28,453 bases of DNA from Faucicola tetraodonis (GTDB lineage: Bacteria; Pseudomonadota; Gammaproteobacteria; Pseudomonadales; Moraxellaceae), in NCBI GenBank assembly GCA_032017425.1, contig DALZPW010000016.1; one strand, 5' to 3'. This document shows, in pieces, positions 14,810 to 22,214 of this stretch (positions are counted from its first letter, which is position 1; each line of letters opens with the position of its first letter). The position numbers and the translations under genes are program-made. The notes below the pieces were generated by a model, which saw only the letters and a program-made list of their open reading frames with translations, had not been told where the DNA came from and did not search any database.

Positions 14810-16159
14810 ATGTCAAATCAATTAACCATACAGTTGTTGCCAAAGCTCCCCCAAAGCGAATTTGCCAAACGCCGTGCCAAACTTGCTGAAGCCTTGCCAA
14901 ACAATAGCATTGCGATTTTGCAAACAGCACCCGCGCATATCCGCAATAACGATGCTGAGTACAAATACCGCGCCGACAGCAGTTTTTTTTACCTGACTGG
15001 CTTTACCGAGCCAGAATCCGTCATGGTTTTGGAAAAAACTGACCATGCCGTCAACTACACGTTATTTTTACGTGAGAAAGACAAACTACGTGAGATTTGG
15101 GATGGTAAACGGGTAGGGCTTGAGGGGGCAACCGCAGATTTTGGCGCGGATAAAGCGATTGCCATTGGCAAAATTGATGAGGTGATGCCGACCCTGATTT
15201 TTGGTAAAAAACACGTGTTTGCCCGCTTTAATAATGAGCTGATTGGCTGGCTTAATCAAGCCAAGCAGCTGCAGCGCGGCGAAGGTGTGGTCGATACCGT
15301 CACCAATATTGATAGCCTTATCAATGAAATGCGGCTGATAAAAGATGAATCTGAAATTGCACGCATGAAAGTCGCTGCCCAAATCAGTGCTTACGGGCAT
15401 ATTCGCGCCATGCAAAGCGTGGCACCCTTGATGCAGAAAAATCAGGGCAATGAAAGCCGACTGGAAGCTGAAGTTAATTATGCTTTTGCCCAATACGGCT
15501 GCGTACCCTCTTACAATAGTATCGTGGCTGGCGGGGACAATGCCAATATTTTGCACTATGTCGAAAACGACCAACCGCTGCACGACGGCGACTTGGTGAT
15601 GATAGATGCGGGCGCCGAATACCAACATTATGCCGGTGATATCAGCCGTACTTTTCCTGTGAGTGGCAAGTTCAGCGACGTGCAAAAACAGGTGTATGAT
15701 ATTGTGCTAAATGCCAATATTGCCGCCATCAACAGCCTAAAAGCAGGCGAACATGGCAAAATCCATCATGAAACTGCGCTTAAAGTACTGACCCAAGGTT
15801 TGATTGATTTGGGGATTTTGACAGGCGATGTCGATGAGTTGATTGCTGATAAAGCCTACTTACCGTTCTATATGCATGGCACAGGGCATTGGCTCGGCTT
15901 AGATGTGCACGATGCAGGGCGCTATACGGGCGATGACGGCAAACCCAGAAAGCTTGAAAAAGGCATGGTAATTACCGTAGAGCCAGGCTTGTATTTTGCG
16001 CATGACAATACATTGGTACCCGAGAAATATCGTGGTATTGGCATTCGGATTGAGGATGATGTGGTCATTACTGAAGGTGAGCCGCTGGTTCTCACCCGTG
16101 ATGTACCAAAAACAACGGACGCGATTGAAGCGCTAATGCAGCAAAAAGTGCATTCATAG
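14810..16159 (+). CDS. pepP: Xaa-Pro aminopeptidase (aminopeptidase P)
   Basis: A 449-aa M24 metallopeptidase that removes an N-terminal residue preceding proline. The five metal ligands are visible and spaced as in E. coli PepP: D266 (VMIDAG), D277 (AGDISR), H360 (GTGHWLG), E391 (VEPGLY) and E415 (RIEDDV). The N-terminal creatinase-like domain has RRAKLAEALP and YLTGF. I chose ATG 14810, with GGAAA before it, over a frame opening at 14780 inside argE, because MSNQL... begins close to where family members do. It is the last gene of the ygfB-argE-pepP series and is followed by a terminator. Confidence 0.95.
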   Translation: MSNQLTIQLLPKLPQSEFAKRRAKLAEALPNNSIAILQTAPAHIRNNDAEYKYRADSSFFYLTGFTEPESVMVLEKTDHAVNYTLFLREKDKLREIWDGKRVGLEGATADFGADKAIAIGKIDEVMPTLIFGKKHVFARFNNELIGWLNQAKQLQRGEGVVDTVTNIDSLINEMRLIKDESEIARMKVAAQISAYGHIRAMQSVAPLMQKNQGNESRLEAEVNYAFAQYGCVPSYNSIVAGGDNANILHYVENDQPLHDGDLVMIDAGAEYQHYAGDISRTFPVSGKFSDVQKQVYDIVLNANIAAINSLKAGEHGKIHHETALKVLTQGLIDLGILTGDVDELIADKAYLPFYMHGTGHWLGLDVHDAGRYTGDDGKPRKLEKGMVITVEPGLYFAHDNTLVPEKYRGIGIRIEDDVVITEGEPLVLTRDVPKTTDAIEALMQQKVHS

Positions 16160-16223
16160 ATATCATCCATAGCTATATGGATAGCTGAGCTTTATATGAT
16201 ACAAACCTAGATGATACAAACAA

Positions 16224-16253
16224 AAAAAAGCCCAAGACAGTTGGGCTTTTTTA
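16224..16253. terminator. Terminator after pepP
   Basis: AAAAGCCCAA (16226-16235) pairs with TTGGGCTTTT (16241-16250) around GACAG, with a further A-run before and T-run after. It sits between the convergent pepP and arsenate-reductase-like genes and should work for both. Confidence 0.92.
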
Positions 16254-16275
16254 AGCTCAATCGTTTATCGGCATT

Positions 16276-16749
16276 TTAGGCATCCGCTGATGGATGTGCC
16301 AAATGCTCGATTTTATCTTCGGGTAAGTTTGTCAATAAATGAATGCGCTGAGAGAGTTGGCGTAATACTTGGCTAAAGGCGGCTTTTTCCACATCACTAT
16401 CGGCTGATACACTGTCGGTATCATTGATATGCCAATGTGCGGTTAGCGGGAATTTGCCATCAATGTCCGCATGTTGCTGTAAAGAATTGCACAGCCCAAT
16501 CACCAAATCAATCTTTGGCGCGTTGTCTTGTAAAAACTGCTCGACGGATTTGGGCGCTAAGCTTGCGACATCATAACCTTCTTGTTTTAATACCTCAAGC
16601 GTGAATGGGTGCGCGCTAGGGGATGGCTCAACGCCTGCGCTATAGGCTACAAAACGGTCACCGCCAATTTTATTTAAAATGGCTTCTGCCATTAGGCTAC
16701 GGCTAGCATTGTGCTTGCACAAGAACAACACGTTATAAGGCTGCGTCAT
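16276..16749 (-). CDS. Arsenate reductase-like, low-molecular-weight phosphatase fold
   Basis: A 157-aa protein with the P-loop CKHNASR (C-x5-R) close to its N-terminus after the strand NVLFLC, then SLMAEAIL, YSAGVEPSPSAHPFTLEVL and an IGLCNS segment. This is the layout of thioredoxin-coupled ArsC and low-molecular-weight protein tyrosine phosphatases, with the HPFTLEVLKQEGYD region pointing to ArsC. The Cys of GLCNS may be the second redox Cys. I chose ATG 16749 (Shine-Dalgarno AAGGAA); the frame is open up to an ATG-initiated start at 16788, adding 13 unlikely residues. No arsR, arsB or acr3 adjoins it, so an arsenic role is not proven. Confidence 0.8.
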   Translation of the reverse strand: MTQPYNVLFLCKHNASRSLMAEAILNKIGGDRFVAYSAGVEPSPSAHPFTLEVLKQEGYDVASLAPKSVEQFLQDNAPKIDLVIGLCNSLQQHADIDGKFPLTAHWHINDTDSVSADSDVEKAAFSQVLRQLSQRIHLLTNLPEDKIEHLAHPSADA

Positions 16750-16788
16750 CAATAATTTCCTTGTCATCAATCTGCGAACGGTCAACAC

Positions 16789-17185
16789 GTTGGGACGTGC
16801 AATTTTTGATAATAAAATTTTACCTTTAATGGCAAAAAATTGCTATCAAAATCCCCACAATTGTGCAAGTTAAAACCGTTGACATTAACCGCTTGGTTTT
16901 GCCAGCAATTCGATATCAAATAGGTTAAAAAACCATTTATTCCAAAAAGTAATGTTTAGTATAAAAATAATTTACGTTAAATGAATGTTAAAAATAATCA
17001 TCATAACCCATTGATGTTATTGTGTTTTAGACAATCCTAAAAAAATAATGACTGACTTGTATAACTTTTGGTTGGGTTTTGTGAAAAGAAAGTTTGACAT
17101 TAACTATTGATTCATGAAAAATCTACATACTGCAAGATTCTCGTTGCAATTTTTTCATTTAATCACATTCGACTAGGGAGGGATT
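16789..17185. other. Intergenic region upstream of the NSS transporter
   Basis: These 397 AT-rich bases contain no supportable gene. An inverted repeat TTTTGATA (16804-16811) / TATCAAAA (16844-16851) lies near the arsC-like start. A consensus -35 TTGACA (17094-17099) is followed by only a poor -10. The right edge holds an unusually strong Shine-Dalgarno (AGGGAGGG). Confidence 0.5.
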
Positions 17186-18580
17186 ATGAGCACTAATCAC
17201 AAGTCGTCTCATTCCCAGTGGAGCTCAAAGATTGGGTTTTTAATGGCTGCCGTGGGTTCTGCGGTCGGTCTTGGCAGTATTTGGAAGTTTCCTTACATGA
17301 CAGGCGATAGCGGTGGCTCGGCATTTGTTATCGTGTTTATCATCAGTATCGCGCTCATTGGTTTTCCAGTGTTGGTCACTGAATGGCTGATTGGTCGCCG
17401 TGGTCAAAGTAACCCAGCAGCAAGTTTTCGCAAAGCGGCGGTAGCCAATAACACCTCACCTGCTTGGAGTCTGCTTGGCTACTTTGGTATTTTAGCTGCT
17501 TTTATGATTTTGTCATTTTATAGTGTGATTGGCGGTTGGTCGCTTAATTACACCTTAAAAGCCGGTATCAATGCATTTGGTGGTCTCAATGCCGACGCCA
17601 CTGGCAAAATTTTTGAGACGATGTTGGCAAATCCAACCGAAATGACGTTGTGGCACACGGCGTTTATGGGATTGACGGCGCTAATTGTGGCTGGCGGTGT
17701 ATCAGCAGGTATTGAGAAAGCATCAAAAATCATGATGCCTGCGTTGGCTTTTATCCTATTATTTATCGTGGGATATAACGCGATTAATATGGATTTTGCC
17801 AAAGGCGCCGAGTTTTTGTTTAAGTTTGACTTGCAGCGTATGCAGGAAGTTGGTGTGGGTAAAGTGCTGATGGCGGCACTGGGACATGCGTTCTTCTGTC
17901 TGTCACTGGGTATGGCGATCATGGTGAGTTATGGTTCATACCTAAAACAAGATGTGGATTTATTGGCAACCGCGCGCACGGTGATTATTTGGGATATTAT
18001 CTTTTCACTGGCGGCAGGTCTTGCGATTTTCCCAATTTTATTTAGCAATCATCTTGATCCAGCGGCAGGTCCCGGTTTGGTGTTTGTGACCTTGCCAATC
18101 GCTTTTGGTCAAATGAGTCTAGGTGTGGTAGTAGGTACTTTATTCTTCTTGTTATTGACCTTTGCGGCATTGACGTCGTCTATTTCAATTCTTGAACCCA
18201 TTGTCGAATTCTTGGAAGAAAAAACCCCAATGAGCCGTAAAATCTGTACGATAGTAGGGGCAGTGGCAACGTGGGCAGTCGGTGTACTTGCGTTATTATC
18301 ATTCAATAAATTGTCTGATTTTGCGGTATTTACTATCCACAAAAACGGTAAAGACATCCCACAAGGTATCTTTGACGCGCTCGATTATACTTCTAGTAAA
18401 ATCATGCTACCTTTGATTGGTTTGGGTACCATTATCCTCATTGGCTGGTTTATCAACCAAGAATCGGTAAAACGTGAATTGGGGCTCGATGGCATGAAAT
18501 GGACTATTTGGCAAATTGTGGTAAAATTTGTCGCACCGATTGGTATCATCGCTGTATTTTTAACGGAGTTACTGGGTTAA
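17186..18580 (+). CDS. Sodium-dependent transporter, NSS/SNF family
   Basis: A 464-aa integral membrane protein of the neurotransmitter:sodium symporter family (LeuT fold), importing amino acids or similar solutes with Na+. The first membrane segment has the family signature AVGSAVGLGSIWKFPY (about residues 22-37), with an unwound helix for substrate and Na+. About 11-12 membrane segments follow, with GHAFFCLSLGMAIMVSYGSY in the middle and LTFAALTSSISILEPIVEF in the later half. It is preceded by a strong AGGGAGGG site. The substrate cannot be told from sequence. No small partner gene follows; the transcript ends at a terminator 49 bases downstream. Confidence 0.93.
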   Translation: MSTNHKSSHSQWSSKIGFLMAAVGSAVGLGSIWKFPYMTGDSGGSAFVIVFIISIALIGFPVLVTEWLIGRRGQSNPAASFRKAAVANNTSPAWSLLGYFGILAAFMILSFYSVIGGWSLNYTLKAGINAFGGLNADATGKIFETMLANPTEMTLWHTAFMGLTALIVAGGVSAGIEKASKIMMPALAFILLFIVGYNAINMDFAKGAEFLFKFDLQRMQEVGVGKVLMAALGHAFFCLSLGMAIMVSYGSYLKQDVDLLATARTVIIWDIIFSLAAGLAIFPILFSNHLDPAAGPGLVFVTLPIAFGQMSLGVVVGTLFFLLLTFAALTSSISILEPIVEFLEEKTPMSRKICTIVGAVATWAVGVLALLSFNKLSDFAVFTIHKNGKDIPQGIFDALDYTSSKIMLPLIGLGTIILIGWFINQESVKRELGLDGMKWTIWQIVVKFVAPIGIIAVFLTELLG

Positions 18581-18628
18581 TTCCAATGGCTTTATCTCAA
18601 TAGCTTTAGTTAATTAATTGCTCACAAT

Positions 18629-18659
18629 AAAAAACCCCGACGATTCGGGGTTTTTTGTT
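18629..18659. terminator. Terminator between NSS transporter and HTH-aminotransferase
   Basis: AAAAAACCCCGA (18629-18640) pairs with TCGGGGTTTTTT (18645-18656) around CGAT. The flanking A-run and T-run make it bidirectional between convergent genes. Confidence 0.93.
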
Positions 18660-18670
18660 TCAATGAAACA

Positions 18671-20344
18671 TTAATCAGTGCCATATTCTTGGCGTTTTGT
18701 GGCAAAAAAGCGCTCCAGTCGATCCATCGCTTCATGCAAATCTGATGCATTGGGCAAAAATACCACGCGAAAATGGTCAGGTGCATGCCAGTTAAAGCCC
18801 GTACCTTGTACCATCAAGACTTTTTCTTGCAGTAATAATTCCATCATAAACTGCATATCATCTTCGATTGGATAAATCTCACGGTCAATTTTTGGGAAAC
18901 AATAAAACGCCCCTTGTGGCATGGTACATGAGATACCTTTAATGGCGTTTAGGCGCTCGATAGCGATGTTGCGCTGCTGATACAGGCGACCGGTTGGTGC
19001 GGTCAAGGCTTGCATACTTTGATAGCCACCCATCGCCGTTTGAATCGCGTATTGTGAAGGGACATTGGCACACAGCCGCATCGATGATAGCATGGTTAAC
19101 CCTTCAATAAAATCAGCCGCATGGTGTTTTTTACCCGATAACATCATCCAGCCTGAACGAAAACCTGCGATACGGTGCGACTTTGACAAGCCATTGTATG
19201 AGATAACCAAGCAGTTTTTGGCAAGGGTGCACATCGGTACATGCACGGCATCATCATACAGCACGCGGTCATAAATCTCATCCGCCATCAGTACAAGCCC
19301 GTGTTTTTCTGCTAGTGCCACGATTTTTTTTAAATTTTCGGTAGAATAAAGCGCGCCTGTTGGGTTGTTTGGGTTGATGACCACAATGCCTTTGGTGCGC
19401 TCATTGATTTTGCTTTCGATATCGGCAATATCTGGCTGCCAGTTGTCGGCTTCATTACACAGATAATGAACCGCTTTACCCCCTGCCAAATTCGTCGCCG
19501 CTGTCCAAAGCGGGTAGTCAGGCATAGGAATCAGCACTTCATCGCCGTCATCCAGTAACGCTTGCATGGTCATCACAATCAGTTCAGAGACACCATTGCC
19601 CAAATACACATCGGCAACGTCTACCGCTTCTAACAATCCTTTGGCTTGGTAATACTGCAAAATCGCTTTACGCGCGGCAAAAATCCCTTGAGAGTCTGAA
19701 TAGCCAATCGCATTGGGCAAATTCATCGCCACATCTGATAAAATCTCTTGCGGCGCTTCAAACCCAAATGGGGCAGGGTTGCCAACATTGAGTTTGATGA
19801 TTTTATGACCTTGTGTCTCCATGCGGTTGGCAGTTTGTAGCAAAGGACCGCGAATGTCATAGCACACGTTTTGCAGTTTGTTGGATTTGTTCAAAGTTTT
19901 CATGGTAGATACATCACTACTAGGTTTGGGATTGGGTTTGGGATTAGGTTTAGAATGGTTGGGTTGAAAATTGGTAGCAGCAGGCGTCGTCGGTTGAGCC
20001 GTTTGACCCTGCCACGGATTCGCTTGATTGGCATCGCTTGATGCTTGTGCTACAGTAGTATCATTGACCGTATTCGCCGCTAACGCTTGGGTGCTGACGC
20101 TTTGACTTTCCACCCCAGTACCCGATAGCAAATAGCTTTCGCTGCACCCTAACAGACTGGCAAGCACAGGCAGTTTATTGGACACGATGCCATTGGAGCC
20201 GCGCTCCCAATTAGAAATCGCGGCACGGCTAACTTTAGCACCAGCTTGGGTCATTAAATCGGCAAGTTCGGCAGTGGTCAAACCTTTGCTTTTACGCAGC
20301 TGCGTCAAGCGTTGTCCAGCCGATAGTTTAGCGTCAGTGAGCAT
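18671..20344 (-). CDS. XRE-type HTH fused to AlaA-type aminotransferase
   Basis: A 557-aa fusion. Residues about 9-75 form a Cro/C1-type helix-turn-helix (GQRLTQLRKSKGLTTAELAD, SRAAISNWERG). Residues 76-147 are a Ser/Thr/Gln/Pro-rich linker ending in a PNPKPNPKP repeat. Residues 148-557 match AlaA, the glutamate-pyruvate aminotransferase: KLQNVCYDIRGP, NPNNPTG at 324-330, D355 (MADEIYD), the PLP lysine K388 in SYNGLSKSHR, and HFRVVFLP near the end. All catalytic motifs are intact, so it is likely both enzyme and DNA-binding protein. M148 aligns with the start of stand-alone AlaA but has no Shine-Dalgarno. The 20344 start itself has only a weak GGA. A palindrome lies over its own promoter. Confidence 0.93.
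   Translation of the reverse strand: MLTDAKLSAGQRLTQLRKSKGLTTAELADLMTQAGAKVSRAAISNWERGSNGIVSNKLPVLASLLGCSESYLLSGTGVESQSVSTQALAANTVNDTTVAQASSDANQANPWQGQTAQPTTPAATNFQPNHSKPNPKPNPKPSSDVSTMKTLNKSNKLQNVCYDIRGPLLQTANRMETQGHKIIKLNVGNPAPFGFEAPQEILSDVAMNLPNAIGYSDSQGIFAARKAILQYYQAKGLLEAVDVADVYLGNGVSELIVMTMQALLDDGDEVLIPMPDYPLWTAATNLAGGKAVHYLCNEADNWQPDIADIESKINERTKGIVVINPNNPTGALYSTENLKKIVALAEKHGLVLMADEIYDRVLYDDAVHVPMCTLAKNCLVISYNGLSKSHRIAGFRSGWMMLSGKKHHAADFIEGLTMLSSMRLCANVPSQYAIQTAMGGYQSMQALTAPTGRLYQQRNIAIERLNAIKGISCTMPQGAFYCFPKIDREIYPIEDDMQFMMELLLQEKVLMVQGTGFNWHAPDHFRVVFLPNASDLHEAMDRLERFFATKRQEYGTD
19923..19958 (-). repeat. 12-base tandem repeat coding the PKPN linker
   Basis: On the + strand the units GGTTTGGGATTG (19923-19934), GGTTTGGGATTA (19935-19946) and a degenerate GGTTTAGAATGG (19947-19958) are arranged head to tail. 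They encode the NPKP units between the HTH and enzyme domains. Copy changes would keep the frame. Confidence 0.85.
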
Positions 20345-20374
20345 AGCGGGGGAGTTCCGTTTGAGTATTAATAA

Positions 20375-20383
20375 ATCATATCA
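20375..20383 (-). promoter_or_regulatory. Candidate extended -10 promoter of the HTH-aminotransferase gene
   Basis: Read on the minus strand, TGATATGAT matches TGn-TATAAT with one mismatch. It predicts a start near 20368 and a leader of about 24 bases. There is no good -35; that region is taken up by the palindrome at 20390-20406. Confidence 0.5.
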
Positions 20384-20389
20384 GACTTT

Positions 20390-20406
20390 TGTCAGAAATA
20401 CTGACA
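20390..20406. promoter_or_regulatory. Candidate operator: TGTCAG-N5-CTGACA palindrome
   Basis: TGTCAG (20390-20395) and CTGACA (20401-20406) are perfect inverted half-sites around AAATA. The palindrome begins 10 bases upstream of the predicted -10 of the HTH-aminotransferase gene, over the spacer and -35 zone. A further TGTCAG half-site is at 20456-20461, nearer the gpx gene. The size suits a dimeric XRE-type repressor; autoregulation is inferred. Confidence 0.55.
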
Positions 20407-20531
20407 TTTTTAGGCGTAAGTGAGGCTGAATAACTGCCAATAGATAAACTACGCTTGTCAGCATAATAATGCAAGAAAAACTTACAATTTTTTAACTAAC
20501 AACTTTTTAACTAACAATAAGGAGATTTGCT

Positions 20532-21023
20532 ATGGAAGATTTTTACCAATTGTCCGCGACCGATATTCGAGGTCAGCTATTTGATTTTGACACCCTTAGA
20601 GGTAAAGTCGTATTGATTGTGAATACCGCGAGCAAATGCGGCTTTACCCCACAGTTTGAGGGCTTAGAAAAACTATACCAAGCTTACAAAGACCAAGGAT
20701 TGGTGGTGTTGGGTTTTCCCTGCAACCAATTTGGTCAGCAAGATCCTGGCAATGAAGCGCAAATTAGTGAGTTTTGCCAAATCAATTATGGCGTGACCTT
20801 TCCGATGATGGCGAAAGTTGACGTCAATGGTAAAGACACCCATGCTGTGTATCAGTTTTTAAAATCACAGCCACAGGGTAAGGGTATGTTGGGCGACGCC
20901 ATCAAATGGAACTTTACCAAGTTTTTAGTTGACGCACATGGTAGAGTCGTAGATCGTTTTGCACCGACCAAAGCCCCCCAAGACCTTGAGACGGATATCA
21001 AAGCACTACTGGCGCAACAGTGA
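20532..21023 (+). CDS. Glutathione peroxidase family, probably thioredoxin-dependent
   Basis: A 163-aa peroxidase that reduces hydrogen or lipid hydroperoxides. The catalytic set is visible: C36 in NTASKCGFTPQ, Q70 in FPCNQFGQQDPG, and W126-N127 in IKWNFTKF. C82 in EFCQINYGVTF corresponds to the resolving cysteine of two-Cys enzymes such as yeast Gpx3, which use thioredoxin rather than glutathione. The peroxidatic residue is Cys, not selenocysteine. AAGGAGA precedes the ATG at good spacing. The gene is single, divergent from the HTH-aminotransferase, and followed by an inverted repeat. BtuE-like naming is possible; I leave the symbol blank. Confidence 0.92.
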   Translation: MEDFYQLSATDIRGQLFDFDTLRGKVVLIVNTASKCGFTPQFEGLEKLYQAYKDQGLVVLGFPCNQFGQQDPGNEAQISEFCQINYGVTFPMMAKVDVNGKDTHAVYQFLKSQPQGKGMLGDAIKWNFTKFLVDAHGRVVDRFAPTKAPQDLETDIKALLAQQ

Positions 21024-21048
21024 GAAAATGCGGGAGAGAGAAAAATAA

Positions 21049-21079
21049 AAAGGATTTAATTGGGGGAATTAAATCCTTT
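21049..21079. terminator. 13-bp perfect inverted repeat after gpx, weak terminator
   Basis: AAAGGATTTAATT (21049-21061) and AATTAAATCCTTT (21067-21079) form a perfect 13-bp stem around GGGGG. The T-run after it is only three bases, so termination may be weak, or the site may protect the transcript end. It lies 25 bases after the gpx stop. Confidence 0.6.
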
Positions 21080-21243
21080 GGGTGACAAGCGATAGAGACA
21101 TTGTTATTATTGTTATCTTATTATTCTTATTGTTAGCTATGACCTTGCTGGCCATGTAGGTATGATAGGGTTTTTATGTGACAACCACATGACATACTCA
21201 GTAAAATTTTTTTAAAAATTTTAACATTTGCCAAAAAAAATCG

Positions 21244-21271
21244 TTGACAGCAAAAATAAATTCTCTATAAT
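21244..21271 (+). promoter_or_regulatory. Consensus sigma-70 promoter of the tRNA operon
   Basis: TTGACA (21244-21249) and TATAAT (21266-21271) are both perfect hexamers separated by 16 bases. Transcription would start about 10 bases before the mature tRNA-Val. The strength fits a stable-RNA operon. Confidence 0.9.
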
Positions 21272-21287
21272 ACCCACCACAGACGAT

Positions 21288-21363
21288 GGGTCGTTAGCTC
21301 AGTTGGTAGAGCGTCTGCCTTACACGCAGAATGTCGGCGGTTCGAATCCGTCACGACCCACCA
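21288..21363 (+). tRNA. tRNA-Val (anticodon TAC)
   Basis: 76 bases fold as a cloverleaf: acceptor GGGTCGT/ACGACCC, D stem GCTC/GAGC, anticodon stem TCTGC/GCAGA with loop CTTACAC (anticodon TAC), T arm with GTTCGAATC, and encoded CCA at 21361-21363. It reads GUA and other Val codons. It is the first gene after a consensus promoter. Confidence 0.97.
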
Positions 21364-21399
21364 ATTTGACAAGTTTGGGTCATCGTCATCAGCTACCGT

Positions 21400-21476
21400 G
21401 CAGTGGTAGTTCAGTTGGTTAGAATACCGGCCTGTCACGCCGGGGGTCGCGGGTTCGAGTCCCGTCCGCTGCGCCA
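21400..21476 (+). tRNA. tRNA-Asp (anticodon GTC)
   Basis: 77 bases fold as a cloverleaf: acceptor GCAGTGG/CCGCTGC (one T-G pair), anticodon stem CCGGC/GCCGG with loop CTGTCAC (anticodon GTC), T loop GTTCGAGTC, G discriminator and encoded CCA at 21474-21476. It lies 36 bases after tRNA-Val and shares its promoter and terminator. Confidence 0.97.
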
Positions 21477-21531
21477 CTTTTTCTTTGATAAAAAGATAAG
21501 TGTTAAAAAACAAAATTTTTTAAGTTTTATG

Positions 21532-21563
21532 CCTCAAATCTCCCCTGATTTGAGGTTTTTTTT
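21532..21563 (+). terminator. Terminator of the tRNA-Val/tRNA-Asp operon
   Basis: CCTCAAATC (21532-21540) pairs perfectly with GATTTGAGG (21547-21555) around TCCCCT, followed by eight T. It closes the two-tRNA transcript. Confidence 0.95.
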
Positions 21564-21661
21564 CGCTTAAATTTTATACCAAGTTATTGATTTTAAAAAA
21601 TATATTATTTTATACATTTTTTTGTTCATATTATTTTGAAAATTGGTTTGGATTGTTAAGT

Positions 21662-21674
21662 TGAAAAGATATCT
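21662..21674 (+). repeat. 13-base direct repeat, left copy
   Basis: TGAAAAGATATCT occurs here and again, exactly, at 22272-22284, so the two copies lie 610 bases apart and bracket the gene-poor block. The bases on either side differ between the copies. Confidence 0.8.
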
Positions 21675-21700
21675 ATTTTTAATATTTAAGTAAAACTAAC

Positions 21701-21746
21701 GTGACCAAAAGCTTGTGACCAAAACATGACGATTTTGTGAGCAAAA
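21701..21746 (+). repeat. Three GTGA(C/G)CAAAA direct repeats
   Basis: GTGACCAAAA is at 21701-21710 and 21715-21724, and GTGAGCAAAA at 21737-21746. Starts are 14 and 22 bases apart. They resemble a set of protein-binding sites, but they are more than 450 bases from the predicted BCCT promoter, so the link to that gene is weak. Confidence 0.55.
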
Positions 21747-21840
21747 ATTTTGGCTGACGGTCTGTTAGGGTCACCCGCCAATTATTAAAGCCAATGATTA
21801 AAATAGAAAAAGTACAGTAAAAATTAAAAGGCGGATTTCA

Positions 21841-21981
21841 TTACAAGCTGTCAGGCAACCAAAATTCATGCAATCGAACAACAAAGTCTCGGATTTTATT
21901 GCATGAGCTATGCCGCAAGATCCCCATCGCCTCACTACCAAATTGCCAATGCGTTTTCCTTGAGCCCATCATTGAAATCAT
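21841..21981 (-). other. Unassigned short open frame, possible gene relic
   Basis: On the minus strand a frame stays open for 58 codons (22017 down to the stop at 21841). Its first ATG at 21981 would give 46 aa, starting MISMMGSRKTHWQFG and ending RLHEFWLPDSL. There is no Shine-Dalgarno. I do not recognise the peptide. Its base composition differs from the AT-rich flanks, which would fit a decayed coding fragment. It may equally be chance. Confidence 0.2.
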
Positions 21982-22214
21982 CCGATTATCCAATGGGGTC
22001 GTAGCCCAGACGAGGCGTCAGTTAGTCAAATGAAAGTAGATAAATAGATAACTAATGTTGGATTAACCACTTTATAATTATAGTAAATTATTAAATAAAA
22101 TTAATTAATCCTATTTTCTCTGCTCTACTAAAATGTTACAGTATGTTAAGATATATATCCTTCATAATCAAAAACTTAGTTTTGTTTTTGTGGTATATAC
22201 GCCCTGTGAAATCT

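Noticed and set aside
15086..15685. 199-codon open frame antisense to pepP
   Set aside because: The sense strand encodes all the metal-ligand motifs of PepP, and the antisense frame shows no family features.
16276..16749. Arsenic resistance operon
   Set aside because: Only the ArsC-like gene is present; no arsR, arsB or acr3 neighbour was found, so an operon cannot be claimed.
21265..21513. 82-codon minus-strand frame across the tRNA genes
   Set aside because: The DNA forms two perfect tRNA cloverleafs; the frame is a by-product often mis-annotated as a protein.
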